Position numbers and translations under genes: made by a program. A stretch of 64,000 nucleotides of DNA from Mycolicibacterium sp. lyk4-40-TYG-92 (GTDB lineage Bacteria; Actinomycetota; Actinomycetes; Mycobacteriales; Mycobacteriaceae): positions 62,001 through 126,000 of the forward strand of contig NZ_JARVRX010000014.1 of NCBI RefSeq assembly GCF_030209435.1, given 5' to 3'. The notes under the pieces were generated by a model. It was not told where the DNA came from. It did not search any database and saw only the letters and a list, made by a program, of their open reading frames with translations. Shown here in pieces: positions 26,058 through 33,847 of the stretch (position 1 is the first letter of the stretch; each line of letters starts with the position of its first letter).

Positions 26058-27616
26058 TTCGCTGGCTCCTGTTCGTGCTCAATCGGTTTCGGTTGCCGTG
26101 CCGCTTCGAAGTCCGCACGCAAGGCCTTGCGATCGAACTTGCCGGAGGCGTTCAAGGGAAGCGCGTCGTACACGACCCAGCGGTCGGGAATCGCATAATC
26201 GGGCAGGCAGGCGCGCAGAAACCCGACGAGTTCCTGTTCGTCGAAATCCGCGCCGGCGCGGATTTCCACTGCTGCCGCGACGCGGTGCTGAAGAATGTCA
26301 TCTGCGTACCCGAAAGCGCAGGCAGCGGCGATGGTTTCGTGCCTGGCGAGGTGCGACTCGACGAAGGTGGGCATGATCTTCTCGCCGCCGCGGTTGATGA
26401 CATCATCGGCCCGGCCGTGCAGCCACAGCAGGCCGTCGCGGTCGATACGGCCGACATCGCCGGTGCGCAGCCACGGCCCGGTCATCTTCTCGGCCGTCAG
26501 CTGCGGCTCGTCCCAGTAACCGAGCATGCGCGTCGGCCCACTCAGCCACACTTCGCCCAATCCTCCCGGCGCCACGTCATCGCCCGACTCGTCGACAATG
26601 CGTAGCTGGACGCCGGGCAGCGGGAGTCCCACCGACTCGGCCTTCGTCGCCGCCAGGTCGCTGGGTAGGAACGTGCACACCGACGTGAACTCGCTCAGCC
26701 CGTACGCGTGCACGAGCTTCAGGTGTGGCCACCGCTGCTGCAGCTCTTGCACCCAGGCCTCGGGCATGGCGCTGCCGCCGTACATGATTGCGCGGACGCC
26801 ACCGAAGATCGCGTCGGCCTCGTCGTGCAGCATCAGCATTCTCAGCATGCTCGGTACCGCCGCGAGGAAGGTGGCCGGGTGCGCTATCAGTTCTGCTGCC
26901 GCGTCGCCGGTTCGGTAGCGTCGCAGGAGACTGGTCGTCCCTCCGGATGCGACCATGTGCGCCAATTGATCCGCGAAGCCCGTGTTGTGAAAAATGGGTA
27001 CGACGATCAGGGTGCTGTCGTCCGGTCCCGTTTCGAAGTAGTCCGAGAACGCGTATGCCAGCTCGGCCATCGCGGCGCTGCTGATGACCGCACCCTTGGG
27101 AGTTCCGGTGGTACCTGAGGTGAAGCTGATGAGGGCAGGAAACTCGCTCTCCTCTGAATGGTCGCTTGTGGCAACCGATTCGAGACTGTTGCGGCTGATC
27201 TCGCGCATAAGCGCCGACAGCTCCAGGCACTGGGTACCGGTCAGGGTGGCGAGATCGGTTCCACCGAGGCCGGCATCGTGCAGCACCAGCTTGGCGTCGA
27301 CCTTCGCGACCTGCGCGACGACCTGACTCTGCGCGAGACGGGTATTCATCGGGACAACGATCACGTGGGCGCGTTGACACCCGAAAAACGCGACAACCCA
27401 TTCCACGCTGTTTTCGCCGAGCAGCACAACGCGATCACCCACGCGCACACCGCGATCGAGGAGGAGGACGCCGAAGCGCGTCATCGCGTCGTCGAGTTCC
27501 GACCACGTCAGAATCGTTTCCCCGCAACGCAATGCGATGGCATTCGGCTGCGTGTCAGCCCAGTGCGCAACGGTGCCCGACAGGCTGGGGTGTCCGGTTT
27601 GCGGTGAGCGGATCAT
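26054..27616 (-). CDS. AMP-forming acyl-CoA synthetase (long-chain/aryl ligase type)
   Basis: 520 residues from ATG 27616; the frame stays open upstream but the ATG overlaps the preceding stop codon (ATGA). Core motifs are SFTSGTTGTPKGAVISS (near residue 165), the VPIFHNTGFADQL pocket segment, YGLSEFTSVC, WLRTGDVGRIDRDGLLWLHGRADD and the catalytic Lys in NASGKFDRKALR. It activates a carboxylic acid as CoA thioester. It is a different subfamily from the ligase at 19.5-21.0 kb, so the pathway appears to have two separate acid-activation steps. It is the second gene of the operon. Confidence 0.92.
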   Translation of the reverse strand: MIRSPQTGHPSLSGTVAHWADTQPNAIALRCGETILTWSELDDAMTRFGVLLLDRGVRVGDRVVLLGENSVEWVVAFFGCQRAHVIVVPMNTRLAQSQVVAQVAKVDAKLVLHDAGLGGTDLATLTGTQCLELSALMREISRNSLESVATSDHSEESEFPALISFTSGTTGTPKGAVISSAAMAELAYAFSDYFETGPDDSTLIVVPIFHNTGFADQLAHMVASGGTTSLLRRYRTGDAAAELIAHPATFLAAVPSMLRMLMLHDEADAIFGGVRAIMYGGSAMPEAWVQELQQRWPHLKLVHAYGLSEFTSVCTFLPSDLAATKAESVGLPLPGVQLRIVDESGDDVAPGGLGEVWLSGPTRMLGYWDEPQLTAEKMTGPWLRTGDVGRIDRDGLLWLHGRADDVINRGGEKIMPTFVESHLARHETIAAACAFGYADDILQHRVAAAVEIRAGADFDEQELVGFLRACLPDYAIPDRWVVYDALPLNASGKFDRKALRADFEAARQPKPIEHEQEPAK

Positions 27617-28758
27617 CGGCGTACTTCGGTCAGGGTTTGGATACCCGGCCCGAACCCGCCCAGCGACCGTCCGATGCGCTCGAACTCGCTGAGCGCGAAC
27701 TGCCACGGTAGGACCTCCGGTCCCCACGCCCCCGGCGGCGGGCACTCGCGCAGCGCGGCGAGTGCGGCAACCGCAGCGCCGAGGCCGGTACCACGGGACA
27801 TCGGCGCGTCGTCGATGAGTGCGAGCGCACCCTGGACCCGGGCGCCGTCGAGAACTTGAATCAGCAACGCTGTCAACGCTTTACCAGCCTTGGGCGCGGA
27901 GGAAGCCTGGTGGCGGGCCCACATCAGTTTCCAGAGGAACTCGGCAGGCTCGACATCGTGACCGGCGATGTCCACCAGGACGTCGTTGTGACCGAAGCCG
28001 ATGCGACCCAGCGTCGAAAACGCCGCATTGGCCCAGTCGGGCCGCAGCGATCCCTTACAACTCGCGTTGCGCAACTGCGGGAAGAATCTGCTGAGCGTTC
28101 GCGGCTCCGGGTGCGCCGTGTCGAAGGCATCGATGACACCGAGTGGCTCGGGAAAGGTGAACGTGCCCGCGGTTTCCGGAACAAAGCCGGGTGACTGGAC
28201 CCACTGACCGTCCCGCCACACCGAGCACGGCGTGACCGCCATGTGGAGCATGTGGCGCAGCGGAGCCAATCCGCCGGGGTCGCGCTCGTGTGTTGCCCAC
28301 ACCACCTGGACCCCGTCGCTGTCGGGAAATTCGTCGAGTAGACGGGCAGCGCACCAGTTGGACACCCCCGGCGACCATCCGGCACCGCTGATGAGCGCGA
28401 CGCCGGCGCGCTGGGCATCGGCATCCAGAGCCAGGACGGTTTCGGTCGCCTCGAGGTCGTCACCGATATCGATGTAGGTCGTGCCCGACCGCAGCGCCGC
28501 CTGGGCCAGTCCGTCGGATCCGGCGAAGAACGGTCCGGAAAGGTTGAGCACCACGTCGACACCTTTGAGGTCCACCGACTCCGCGGTGACGTCGACGACG
28601 CGCCCGCGAACGCGTGCGGGATCCAGCGACTCGGCGCGCTGCACGGCTTCGGGCGCCCGATCCATTGCCAGGAACTGCGCATCCGGCAGTTGCTCGAGCA
28701 GAATCCGCAGTGCGGCGCTCCCCATCTGCCCCAGTCCGGCAATACCCACTGACACCAT
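27613..28758 (-). CDS. saccharopine-dehydrogenase-like oxidoreductase
   Basis: 381 residues from ATG 28758. The N-terminal Rossmann fold reads VGIAGLGQMGSAALRILL (residues 4-21), then VVLNLSGPFFAGSDGLAQAAL and TTYIDIGDDLEAT, the arrangement of saccharopine dehydrogenase-type NAD(P) enzymes. The C-terminal domain is of the saccharopine family type, with GHNDVLVDIAGHDVEPAEF. It might oxidise or reduce an amino acid conjugate. It is the first gene of the catabolic operon, downstream of a promoter and TetR-type operator at 28805-28847. An in-frame start at 28791 would fall almost on the predicted transcription start, so 28758 is preferred. Confidence 0.82.
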   Translation of the reverse strand: MVSVGIAGLGQMGSAALRILLEQLPDAQFLAMDRAPEAVQRAESLDPARVRGRVVDVTAESVDLKGVDVVLNLSGPFFAGSDGLAQAALRSGTTYIDIGDDLEATETVLALDADAQRAGVALISGAGWSPGVSNWCAARLLDEFPDSDGVQVVWATHERDPGGLAPLRHMLHMAVTPCSVWRDGQWVQSPGFVPETAGTFTFPEPLGVIDAFDTAHPEPRTLSRFFPQLRNASCKGSLRPDWANAAFSTLGRIGFGHNDVLVDIAGHDVEPAEFLWKLMWARHQASSAPKAGKALTALLIQVLDGARVQGALALIDDAPMSRGTGLGAAVAALAALRECPPPGAWGPEVLPWQFALSEFERIGRSLGGFGPGIQTLTEVRR

Positions 28759-28804
28759 GTCGAACCTCTTCCAATGTCGCAGGTTCACCATCAGGACCTG
28801 CACG

Positions 28805-28818
28805 AACGAACATTCGTT
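28805..28818. promoter_or_regulatory. TetR-type operator, copy 1 (catabolic operon)
   Basis: AACGAA-CA-TTCGTT is a perfect 6-bp inverted repeat. It differs by one base from the core of the 18-bp palindrome at 29943-29960. It lies directly after the -10 of the minus-strand promoter, overlapping the expected transcription start, the usual place for a repressor site. The TetR gene at 29016 is the natural candidate regulator. Confidence 0.7.
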
Positions 28819-28847
28819 AAGCTAGCGTTGGCCGCGGCTTCCGTCAA
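28819..28847 (-). promoter_or_regulatory. sigma-70-type promoter of the catabolic operon
   Basis: On the minus strand TTGACG (28847-28842) is followed after 17 bp by TAGCTT (28824-28819), a good match to the housekeeping consensus. The predicted start lies about 50-60 bp upstream of the ATG at 28758, inside the operator at 28805-28818. Confidence 0.6.
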
Positions 28848-29015
28848 TAGGTGGCGCGGAGTCAATTGCCGACAGCCCGAACACGACACTCCGCCAACCG
28901 CCGCCGCAGGCGGAACATCCGCTCGACACACAGACCGGCGACACCGGGCACACCGGTGAGCTCGGTCCGCACTCGAGCGCCGTAACCTTGGACCCAGCTG
29001 CCAACAGGAGGACAG

Positions 29016-29702
29016 ATGACCGCCGCACGAGGATCCGCGACTCGGCCCGCCTCGAGTCCTTCGGAGCTCGACCGCTCAGCCGACATCGCGAACCTCGGCC
29101 GGGTCTTCGATCTGAATGTCATGCGCGAACGCATTTTGGCCGCGGCCATCACGAACGTCGCCGATCACGGGTTCGGTGCGTTCACGGTCCGGGAAGTCGC
29201 GGCCGTCGCCGGCATCAAAGCGCCCGGACTGTACAGCCATTTCCCATCGAAGGAGGCGATCCTCACCGAGGCGGTCTCCCGGGTGCTGGCCGACTTCCTG
29301 GAAAACTCAACGCATGTCGACGGTGTCGATCCCGAAGCAGACCTGCGCGAGACGGTACGACAACACGTGCTCTACCAAATGCACAACATGCACATCGCCC
29401 GCGTCGCCGATCTCGTCCTCTACACCGCCTCCGCCGGCCAGTTCTTGTCGACCGACGACTACGACAGACTGCTGGCCCTGCAGAGTGCCCACCTCAATCT
29501 GGTGCGCGATCGCGTGACGGCCTTTGCGCCCGACGTGTCAGAAACCAAGGTCACCGTTGCCTCGATGGCCATCATCGCGATGTGCGATCGAGTCGCGAAC
29601 TGGTTCCCGGCAGACGGTGCGCGCGACCCCGAAGAACTGGCCGATCTGCATTGGCAGCTGATACGCGCCATGCTCGTCGGACTCGGCCCGGACCGCTCCT
29701 AA
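29016..29702 (+). CDS. TetR-family repressor of the catabolic/transport regulon
   Basis: 228 residues from ATG 29016, with ACAGGAGGAC as a strong ribosome binding site. The first 30 residues are Ser/Ala-rich. The TetR HTH spans about residues 36-85 (RERILAAAITNVADHGF, FTVREVAAVAGIKAPGLYSHF, PSKEAI). The rest is the helical ligand domain. It lies between two near-identical palindromes that sit in the promoters of the divergent catabolic operon (28805) and the downstream MFS gene (29943), so it most likely represses both until a pathway compound binds. No copy of the palindrome lies in its own immediate promoter, which suggests limited autoregulation. Confidence 0.92.
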   Translation: MTAARGSATRPASSPSELDRSADIANLGRVFDLNVMRERILAAAITNVADHGFGAFTVREVAAVAGIKAPGLYSHFPSKEAILTEAVSRVLADFLENSTHVDGVDPEADLRETVRQHVLYQMHNMHIARVADLVLYTASAGQFLSTDDYDRLLALQSAHLNLVRDRVTAFAPDVSETKVTVASMAIIAMCDRVANWFPADGARDPEELADLHWQLIRAMLVGLGPDRS

Positions 29703-29901
29703 CCGGCGCCCCCTGGGGTCACCGCCCCGCTCACCCGGCCGGCCACCCGAGGCGATTTCACGTCCGTTTTGCCGGCAACGCGTCGGGCCACCCGCCATCG
29801 ATCCCATCGTGGCGAATCATCACTATACGCCTAAATCTCAAGGGCGCGAACGTCATTCGTGAATGTTCCGAAGAGCCGCGAACGACGAGACCAACCAGCC
29901 G

Positions 29902-29930
29902 TTGACATGACTTTCGCGCGGCAGTAACCT
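29902..29930 (+). promoter_or_regulatory. sigma-70-type promoter of the MFS gene
   Basis: TTGACA (29902-29907) is followed by exactly 17 bp and TAACCT (29925-29930). This is the best-matching housekeeping promoter noticed in the window. The TetR palindrome begins 12 bp after the -10, covering the initially transcribed region. Confidence 0.65.
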
Positions 29931-29942
29931 ACGTCACTCATA

Positions 29943-29960
29943 CGAACGAATATTCGTTCG
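29943..29960. promoter_or_regulatory. TetR-type operator, copy 2 (MFS transporter)
   Basis: CGAACGAATATTCGTTCG is a perfect 18-bp palindrome immediately downstream of the MFS promoter. Its central 14 bp match the site at 28805-28818 at 13 positions. A repressor bound here would block transcription of the MFS gene. Confidence 0.75.
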
Positions 29961-30028
29961 GTCACACCTCTGGCAGTCCGCCGACGCAGTCGGGCGCAAT
30001 CCGGATTTGATCAACAAAAGGACAGCAG

Positions 30029-31393
30029 ATGAGTCTGCCCGAGTTGGCGGCCACGCGTGCCGCCGCCGCAGGTGCCGTCGCGTGGGTCTTGATTCGACGT
30101 AATACCAAACAGCGCAATATGTTTCATGCCCATACCGCATGGCCGACGGGTGTCACGGAAGAACGTGTGCGCCGCAACGGCATCGAGGACACGCTCGAAA
30201 GCCCCCGTATCGAGGCGCACGCGAAGAGCCGGTGGTCGGTCTTCACCGCGTACGGGCTCCTGGCCGCCGCCACCCAGGCACTCGTGGTGAACTACGCGCC
30301 CGTGACCGGCGACGCCGCCCGGCATTTCGGCGTGTCAATCGCCGCAATCGGTTGGCTGTCACAGGTTTTCCCGCTGATCTACGTGCTGCTCGCCATTCCC
30401 GCAGGCCTGGCACTCGATCGGTTCTTCCGCCCGGCCCTCATCGCAGGCGCGGTACTCACCGCGGCCGGCGCGTTCCTGCGGCTGGTCGCCGGTGACTTCA
30501 CCTGGACGCTGATCGGACAAGTGGTCGCGGCGGTGGGCCAGCCTTTCGTCCTCAACGCGATCCCCGGCCTCGCCGTCAGCTACCTCGCCGTAAAGGACCG
30601 CGCCACCGGCATCGCCGCCGCGTCCTCCGCCACATTCGGTGGCATGGTCGTGGGATATCTGCTCGGCGCTTGCCTCCCGGGCGAAAACCACGTCCACACC
30701 TTGACCGTCATCACTGCGCTGCTCGCCCTCGACGCCGGGCTGTGTCTCCTAGCGGCACTTCGCTTCGCACAGCCACTGGGCGGCCCGGAGTCCATTCGCA
30801 CGACCGGAGGAATCCGGGCCTTCCGCACCGCATTCGGCAACCGCTATCTGCGGCGCCTGTGCGCGGTCGTCGCCATCCCGATGGGCACGTTCATCGCGCT
30901 CGCGACCTTCGTACAGCCACTGCTCGAGCCCTCGGGTGTCTCGGAATCGACCGCCGGCCTCGTTTTGGCCGTCACCATGATTGCCGGGGTCATCGGCTGC
31001 GCCGTCGTACCGGTGTGGGCCGATCGACACCGCCGGGAAGTCCAGATCATGGGCGTCGGAATCGGTTTCACCGCGGTGGCGTGCCTGCACCTGGCGCTGG
31101 CACCCAGTACGACGATGGCCTTCCTCACCCTGATCGGAGTGGGTTTCGTGCTACTTCCTGCGCTGCCCATCGTGCTGGCACTGAGTGAGCGCCACGCGCC
31201 CGATGCCGAGAGCACCGCGGCGGGACTCATCTGGATGGCCGGCAATCTGGGCGGCGTCGTCATCGCCACGGCCGTCGGACTGCTCGTCCCGCATCCGGCG
31301 ACAGCTTTTCTCACTCTGGCCGCGGCGACCCTCATCGCGATGCCGGCACTTCGCTGGTTCGACCGACTACAGCGCCACGAAACTGCCCCCTGA
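30029..31393 (+). CDS. MFS transporter
   Basis: 454 residues with about 12 transmembrane segments beginning near residue 72 (WSVFTAYGLLAAATQALVVNYAPV). The loop motif of family members follows transmembrane helix 2 (GLALDRFF). The first 70 residues are an unusual hydrophilic extension with many Arg and Glu residues. The start at 30029 is supported by AAAGGA upstream; a shorter start at 30119 also exists. Substrate type cannot be assigned; it may import the pathway compound or export a toxic intermediate. Expression is probably TetR-controlled through the palindrome at 29943. Confidence 0.87.
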   Translation: MSLPELAATRAAAAGAVAWVLIRRNTKQRNMFHAHTAWPTGVTEERVRRNGIEDTLESPRIEAHAKSRWSVFTAYGLLAAATQALVVNYAPVTGDAARHFGVSIAAIGWLSQVFPLIYVLLAIPAGLALDRFFRPALIAGAVLTAAGAFLRLVAGDFTWTLIGQVVAAVGQPFVLNAIPGLAVSYLAVKDRATGIAAASSATFGGMVVGYLLGACLPGENHVHTLTVITALLALDAGLCLLAALRFAQPLGGPESIRTTGGIRAFRTAFGNRYLRRLCAVVAIPMGTFIALATFVQPLLEPSGVSESTAGLVLAVTMIAGVIGCAVVPVWADRHRREVQIMGVGIGFTAVACLHLALAPSTTMAFLTLIGVGFVLLPALPIVLALSERHAPDAESTAAGLIWMAGNLGGVVIATAVGLLVPHPATAFLTLAAATLIAMPALRWFDRLQRHETAP

Positions 31394-31611
31394 GCTCGTG
31401 GGCGGGCCGCCAACCAGAGTGGGCCACACAGCGGGAATTCAGATATGTGCACCCTGCACCGCTTCCGAAGCAAAAGGGGTGAGCACCGTCGTTGTGACCC
31501 AGCTCACCAGACCGCGACAGTAGTGCACCGCCCAACGAGCAACGGCGGGACATCTACCCCGTCACATACCGGCGTCCCGCCATCAACCGCACTTCGAGAG
31601 GAATTACCACC

Positions 31612-32316
31612 ATGAAGGACCTCGTGTTCCTGGCAGCCGCTGTATGGCTGGCGGCCGTCGGCTACTACATCGGATGGAAGTTCATCCGCGACTACGGCAA
31701 CTACCTGCTCGGCCTGGAATCCTTGATCGTCGGAGTTTCTGCCACCAATTTCCTCGTCGGGTCGTTGCTCGGCGCCACGGAGGGCGGGATCGCCTTCGAC
31801 GTCTCCTTCTTCCTGGACGCGTTCTCCCGGTCCGTCGGTTTCACGCTGATCCTCGTCATGGGCCTGATGGCGGTCACCCATCGATACAAGCCGACGGTCG
31901 CTGTCGAGGTCGGTGTCTTCGGACTGGCCGCCGTCGCCGCGATGTTCCTGAGGAAGTTCCACGACGAGACTCTCCACGTCGGGCCGGCGACGTTCTACCT
32001 GATCGCCAATCTGCTGACGACAGCATTCCTGGCGTTCTTCGCCAAGAAAGTCTGGGACGCCGGCGCCCGGAAGCTCGCCATCGCAACAGGTTTGGTCACT
32101 GCGGCCGCGACGGGCATCGCGATCATCTACGACTTCTGCCCGCTCCCCGTCGACGACCAGAACCGCACGTTCTTCTACACCGCCGCGCTGGCGACGTGGG
32201 GCGCCCAGGGCGTCATCTACCTTCGTGCCTACCGCGCACTGCATTCCGCCAACGTCGCTGCGGACACACAGACGAGCTCGAGTCAGCGAGCACACCTCCG
32301 GCACAGCTTCGGATGA
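31612..32316 (+). CDS. multi-pass membrane protein, unknown function
   Basis: 234 residues with about seven hydrophobic segments starting at the N-terminus (LVFLAAAVWLAAVGYYIGW) and ending around residue 205, then a short hydrophilic tail. Charged residues inside the membrane region (YIGWKFIRDYGNY, FLRKFHDETLH) are notable. AGAGGAATT before ATG 31612 is the ribosome binding site. It lies 218 bp after the MFS gene and 28 bp before the MspA porin gene, suggesting co-transcription with the porin. I do not recognise the family. It could be an accessory component of uptake across the envelope. Confidence 0.77.
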   Translation: MKDLVFLAAAVWLAAVGYYIGWKFIRDYGNYLLGLESLIVGVSATNFLVGSLLGATEGGIAFDVSFFLDAFSRSVGFTLILVMGLMAVTHRYKPTVAVEVGVFGLAAVAAMFLRKFHDETLHVGPATFYLIANLLTTAFLAFFAKKVWDAGARKLAIATGLVTAAATGIAIIYDFCPLPVDDQNRTFFYTAALATWGAQGVIYLRAYRALHSANVAADTQTSSSQRAHLRHSFG

Positions 32317-32344
32317 TTTCGATACCCAAAATGAAAGGAAAACA

Positions 32345-32983
32345 ATGAAATTGAAGGTCGGATCCGCGCCTGTCCTTGCCGCTGCGGCAGTAGCCGCGTC
32401 GGTGGCGAGCCTGTGCGCGGCACCTGCGGTACATGCCGCGCCGGTCGATATGGCTCCGCAGGTCTACGACAAGGTATCCCCGGACGGTTGGCATCTGAAT
32501 CTTCAGATCAAGAACGAAGTGGTGAACTCCGTTCCCAATCTCGCTGCGGCGGCCAACTCCCGTGAAGCATTCGTCACCGCCACGGCGACGGCAACGGCAA
32601 CGGGAGGCGGAAGTCCAATCCAGGACAGTCTTTTCATCCTCGGATATCAATTGGGTTGCCAATCGGACGTTTCGGCGGGTCTGGTCATGGGTGGCACGGG
32701 CGGCGTCGCGGGTTCAGCGGGCGTACCGTCCGGTGTCGGCGGCACCATCGGTGCAGCGGGTTTCTTGGAAACCATTGTCCAGCCCGGCGTCATCGTCGAT
32801 CTGCCGATGACCAACATGGCGCTGAGCCCGGGCAACACCGCGTCGCTGGGCGTTGACAACCTGCACATCAAAGCCGACGCCTGTGGCGGCGACGTCAACA
32901 TCCGCTCCTATGCGTACTTGCGGATCTCGACTGCGGCCAGCCATTTCTCATACGCCATCTACGGCGACCCGATCAAGATTTGA
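32345..32983 (+). CDS. MspA-family porin
   Basis: 212 residues with a signal peptide (KLKVGSAPVLAAAAVAASVA to VHAAP). The mature part has the MspA pattern: DGWHLNLQIKNEVVNSVPNLAAA near the N-terminus, a central YQLGCQSDVSAGL, a Gly/Ser/Val-rich strand region and a C-terminal domain ending FSYAIYGDPIKI. MspA porins form octameric channels in the mycobacterial outer membrane and pass small hydrophilic solutes. Location next to the MFS transporter and catabolic operon suggests it supplies the outer-membrane step of uptake. MspA-type porins are characteristic of rapidly growing mycobacteria. Confidence 0.9.
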   Translation: MKLKVGSAPVLAAAAVAASVASLCAAPAVHAAPVDMAPQVYDKVSPDGWHLNLQIKNEVVNSVPNLAAAANSREAFVTATATATATGGGSPIQDSLFILGYQLGCQSDVSAGLVMGGTGGVAGSAGVPSGVGGTIGAAGFLETIVQPGVIVDLPMTNMALSPGNTASLGVDNLHIKADACGGDVNIRSYAYLRISTAASHFSYAIYGDPIKI

Positions 32984-32989
32984 CCGCCC

Positions 32990-33574
32990 ATGAAAATGGA
33001 GAGCTCTGTGCCACAACTCCGAGTCAGTCGATTCATCGCGGGCAGTGCGATGATCCTCACGATGGGTTCAGTCTGCAGCGGTGTCGCGAGTGCGGACCCG
33101 ATTCTGCCGTTTCTCCCGGGAACGCCCACCGCCCCCTATCCCGGGGCATACACCTACGAATTCGGCACGGGCGCATACACATATCCGCCGCACATGACCG
33201 ACACCCGCGGGGTGAGAACCAGCGGTCCGACCGCAGACCCGACCCAAACCAGTGTCAGTCTGCCCAACAGCAAGCCGGGTCCGTCAGCGCCCAATCAATC
33301 GTTCATCCTCAATTACACCAACATGCGCTACGGGGTCCAAGGCGGCATCGTGCCTCCCGACAGCACCTCGGCCCTGATGCAGTCCGACACCGGCACGCTA
33401 CCGGGCATGGTGTCCAGTGCAGGACCGTGGCCGCAGCCATTATTGGAAAGCCCCACCGGGACACCACCGAAAACCGGGGTGCCCACCGGCGAGGCGACGA
33501 ATGCGGCCCCGCCGAGCTACCCGCAACTGGAGCCGCCCGCCCAGCCCGCGCCCACTGAGCAGCCCGGGCAATAG
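32990..33574 (+). CDS. secreted Pro-rich protein, unknown function
   Basis: 194 residues from ATG 32990 (a GTG at 33008 is an alternative). The signal peptide includes FIAGSAMILTMGSVCSGVASA, cleaved before DPILPF. The mature protein begins with a Pro/Tyr-rich segment (PGTPTAPYPGAYTYEF), has a short ordered-looking middle (NQSFILNYTNMRYGVQGGIV) and ends with about 60 Pro/Thr/Gln-rich residues. It begins 6 bp after the porin stop, so it is in the porin operon and may be a cell-envelope partner. No family recognised. Confidence 0.77.
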   Translation: MKMESSVPQLRVSRFIAGSAMILTMGSVCSGVASADPILPFLPGTPTAPYPGAYTYEFGTGAYTYPPHMTDTRGVRTSGPTADPTQTSVSLPNSKPGPSAPNQSFILNYTNMRYGVQGGIVPPDSTSALMQSDTGTLPGMVSSAGPWPQPLLESPTGTPPKTGVPTGEATNAAPPSYPQLEPPAQPAPTEQPGQ

Positions 33575-33576
33575 TG

Positions 33577-33816
33577 ATGGCCACCGTGCTCAACTCAATC
33601 TGGATCCGCGCTGCGGCAGTTCTTCTCGTCGTCGGCATGTTCACCGCGGACTGCGGCAACGACGACCACCAGGCTCCCAGCTCACCCGCACCGACGAGCA
33701 CCTCCCCGGTCCAACCCACAGAGAAAGGCCTGTCACCGCCCGAGGCTCCGCCGTTCACCTCACCACCCCCGCCGACCGACCCCAACAGAGCTGTTACGTC
33801 GCCCCCTGGTCGTTGA
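33577..33816 (+). CDS. small exported Pro-rich protein
   Basis: 79 residues from ATG 33577 (an in-frame GTG lies at 33574). One hydrophobic N-terminal segment (IRAAAVLLVVGMFTA) is followed by DCGNDD. Position suggests a lipoprotein, but Asp just before the Cys is not accepted by a normal lipobox, so lipidation is doubtful. The remaining residues are Pro/Ser/Thr-rich and unstructured. It starts 2 bp after the preceding secreted-protein gene and its stop lies in a terminator stem, which marks the end of the porin transcription unit. Confidence 0.6.
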   Translation: MATVLNSIWIRAAAVLLVVGMFTADCGNDDHQAPSSPAPTSTSPVQPTEKGLSPPEAPPFTSPPPPTDPNRAVTSPPGR

Positions 33817-33825
33817 CCAGGGGGC
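33801..33825. terminator. perfect hairpin terminator at end of the porin unit
   Basis: GCCCCCTGGTC (33801-33811) and GACCAGGGGGC (33815-33825) form a perfect 11-bp stem with a GTT loop. The stem contains the stop codon of the preceding gene and lies 23 bp from the stop of the convergent FAD oxidoreductase gene, so it may act for both. Confidence 0.75.
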
Positions 33826-33847
33826 GCACCCCGCAAAGCCGCCCGCC

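Larger units (their letters stand above)
29703..30028. other. 326-bp intergenic region between TetR and MFS genes
   Basis: Bases 29703-29901 show no gene. A weak dyad, CATTC-GT-GAATG at 29854-29865, resembles a degenerate half of the TetR operator. The right part holds the MFS promoter and operator described separately, and AAAGGA shortly before ATG 30029 is a ribosome binding site. Confidence 0.6.

Noticed and set aside
29854..29865. Third TetR operator (CATTC-GT-GAATG)
   Set aside because: The half-sites are inverted relative to the AACGAA/TTCGTT core and share only part of it; mentioned only as a weak dyad.
33640..33660. Lipobox in the small protein at 33577-33816
   Set aside because: The residue before the Cys is Asp, which signal peptidase II does not normally accept; reported as an exported protein only.
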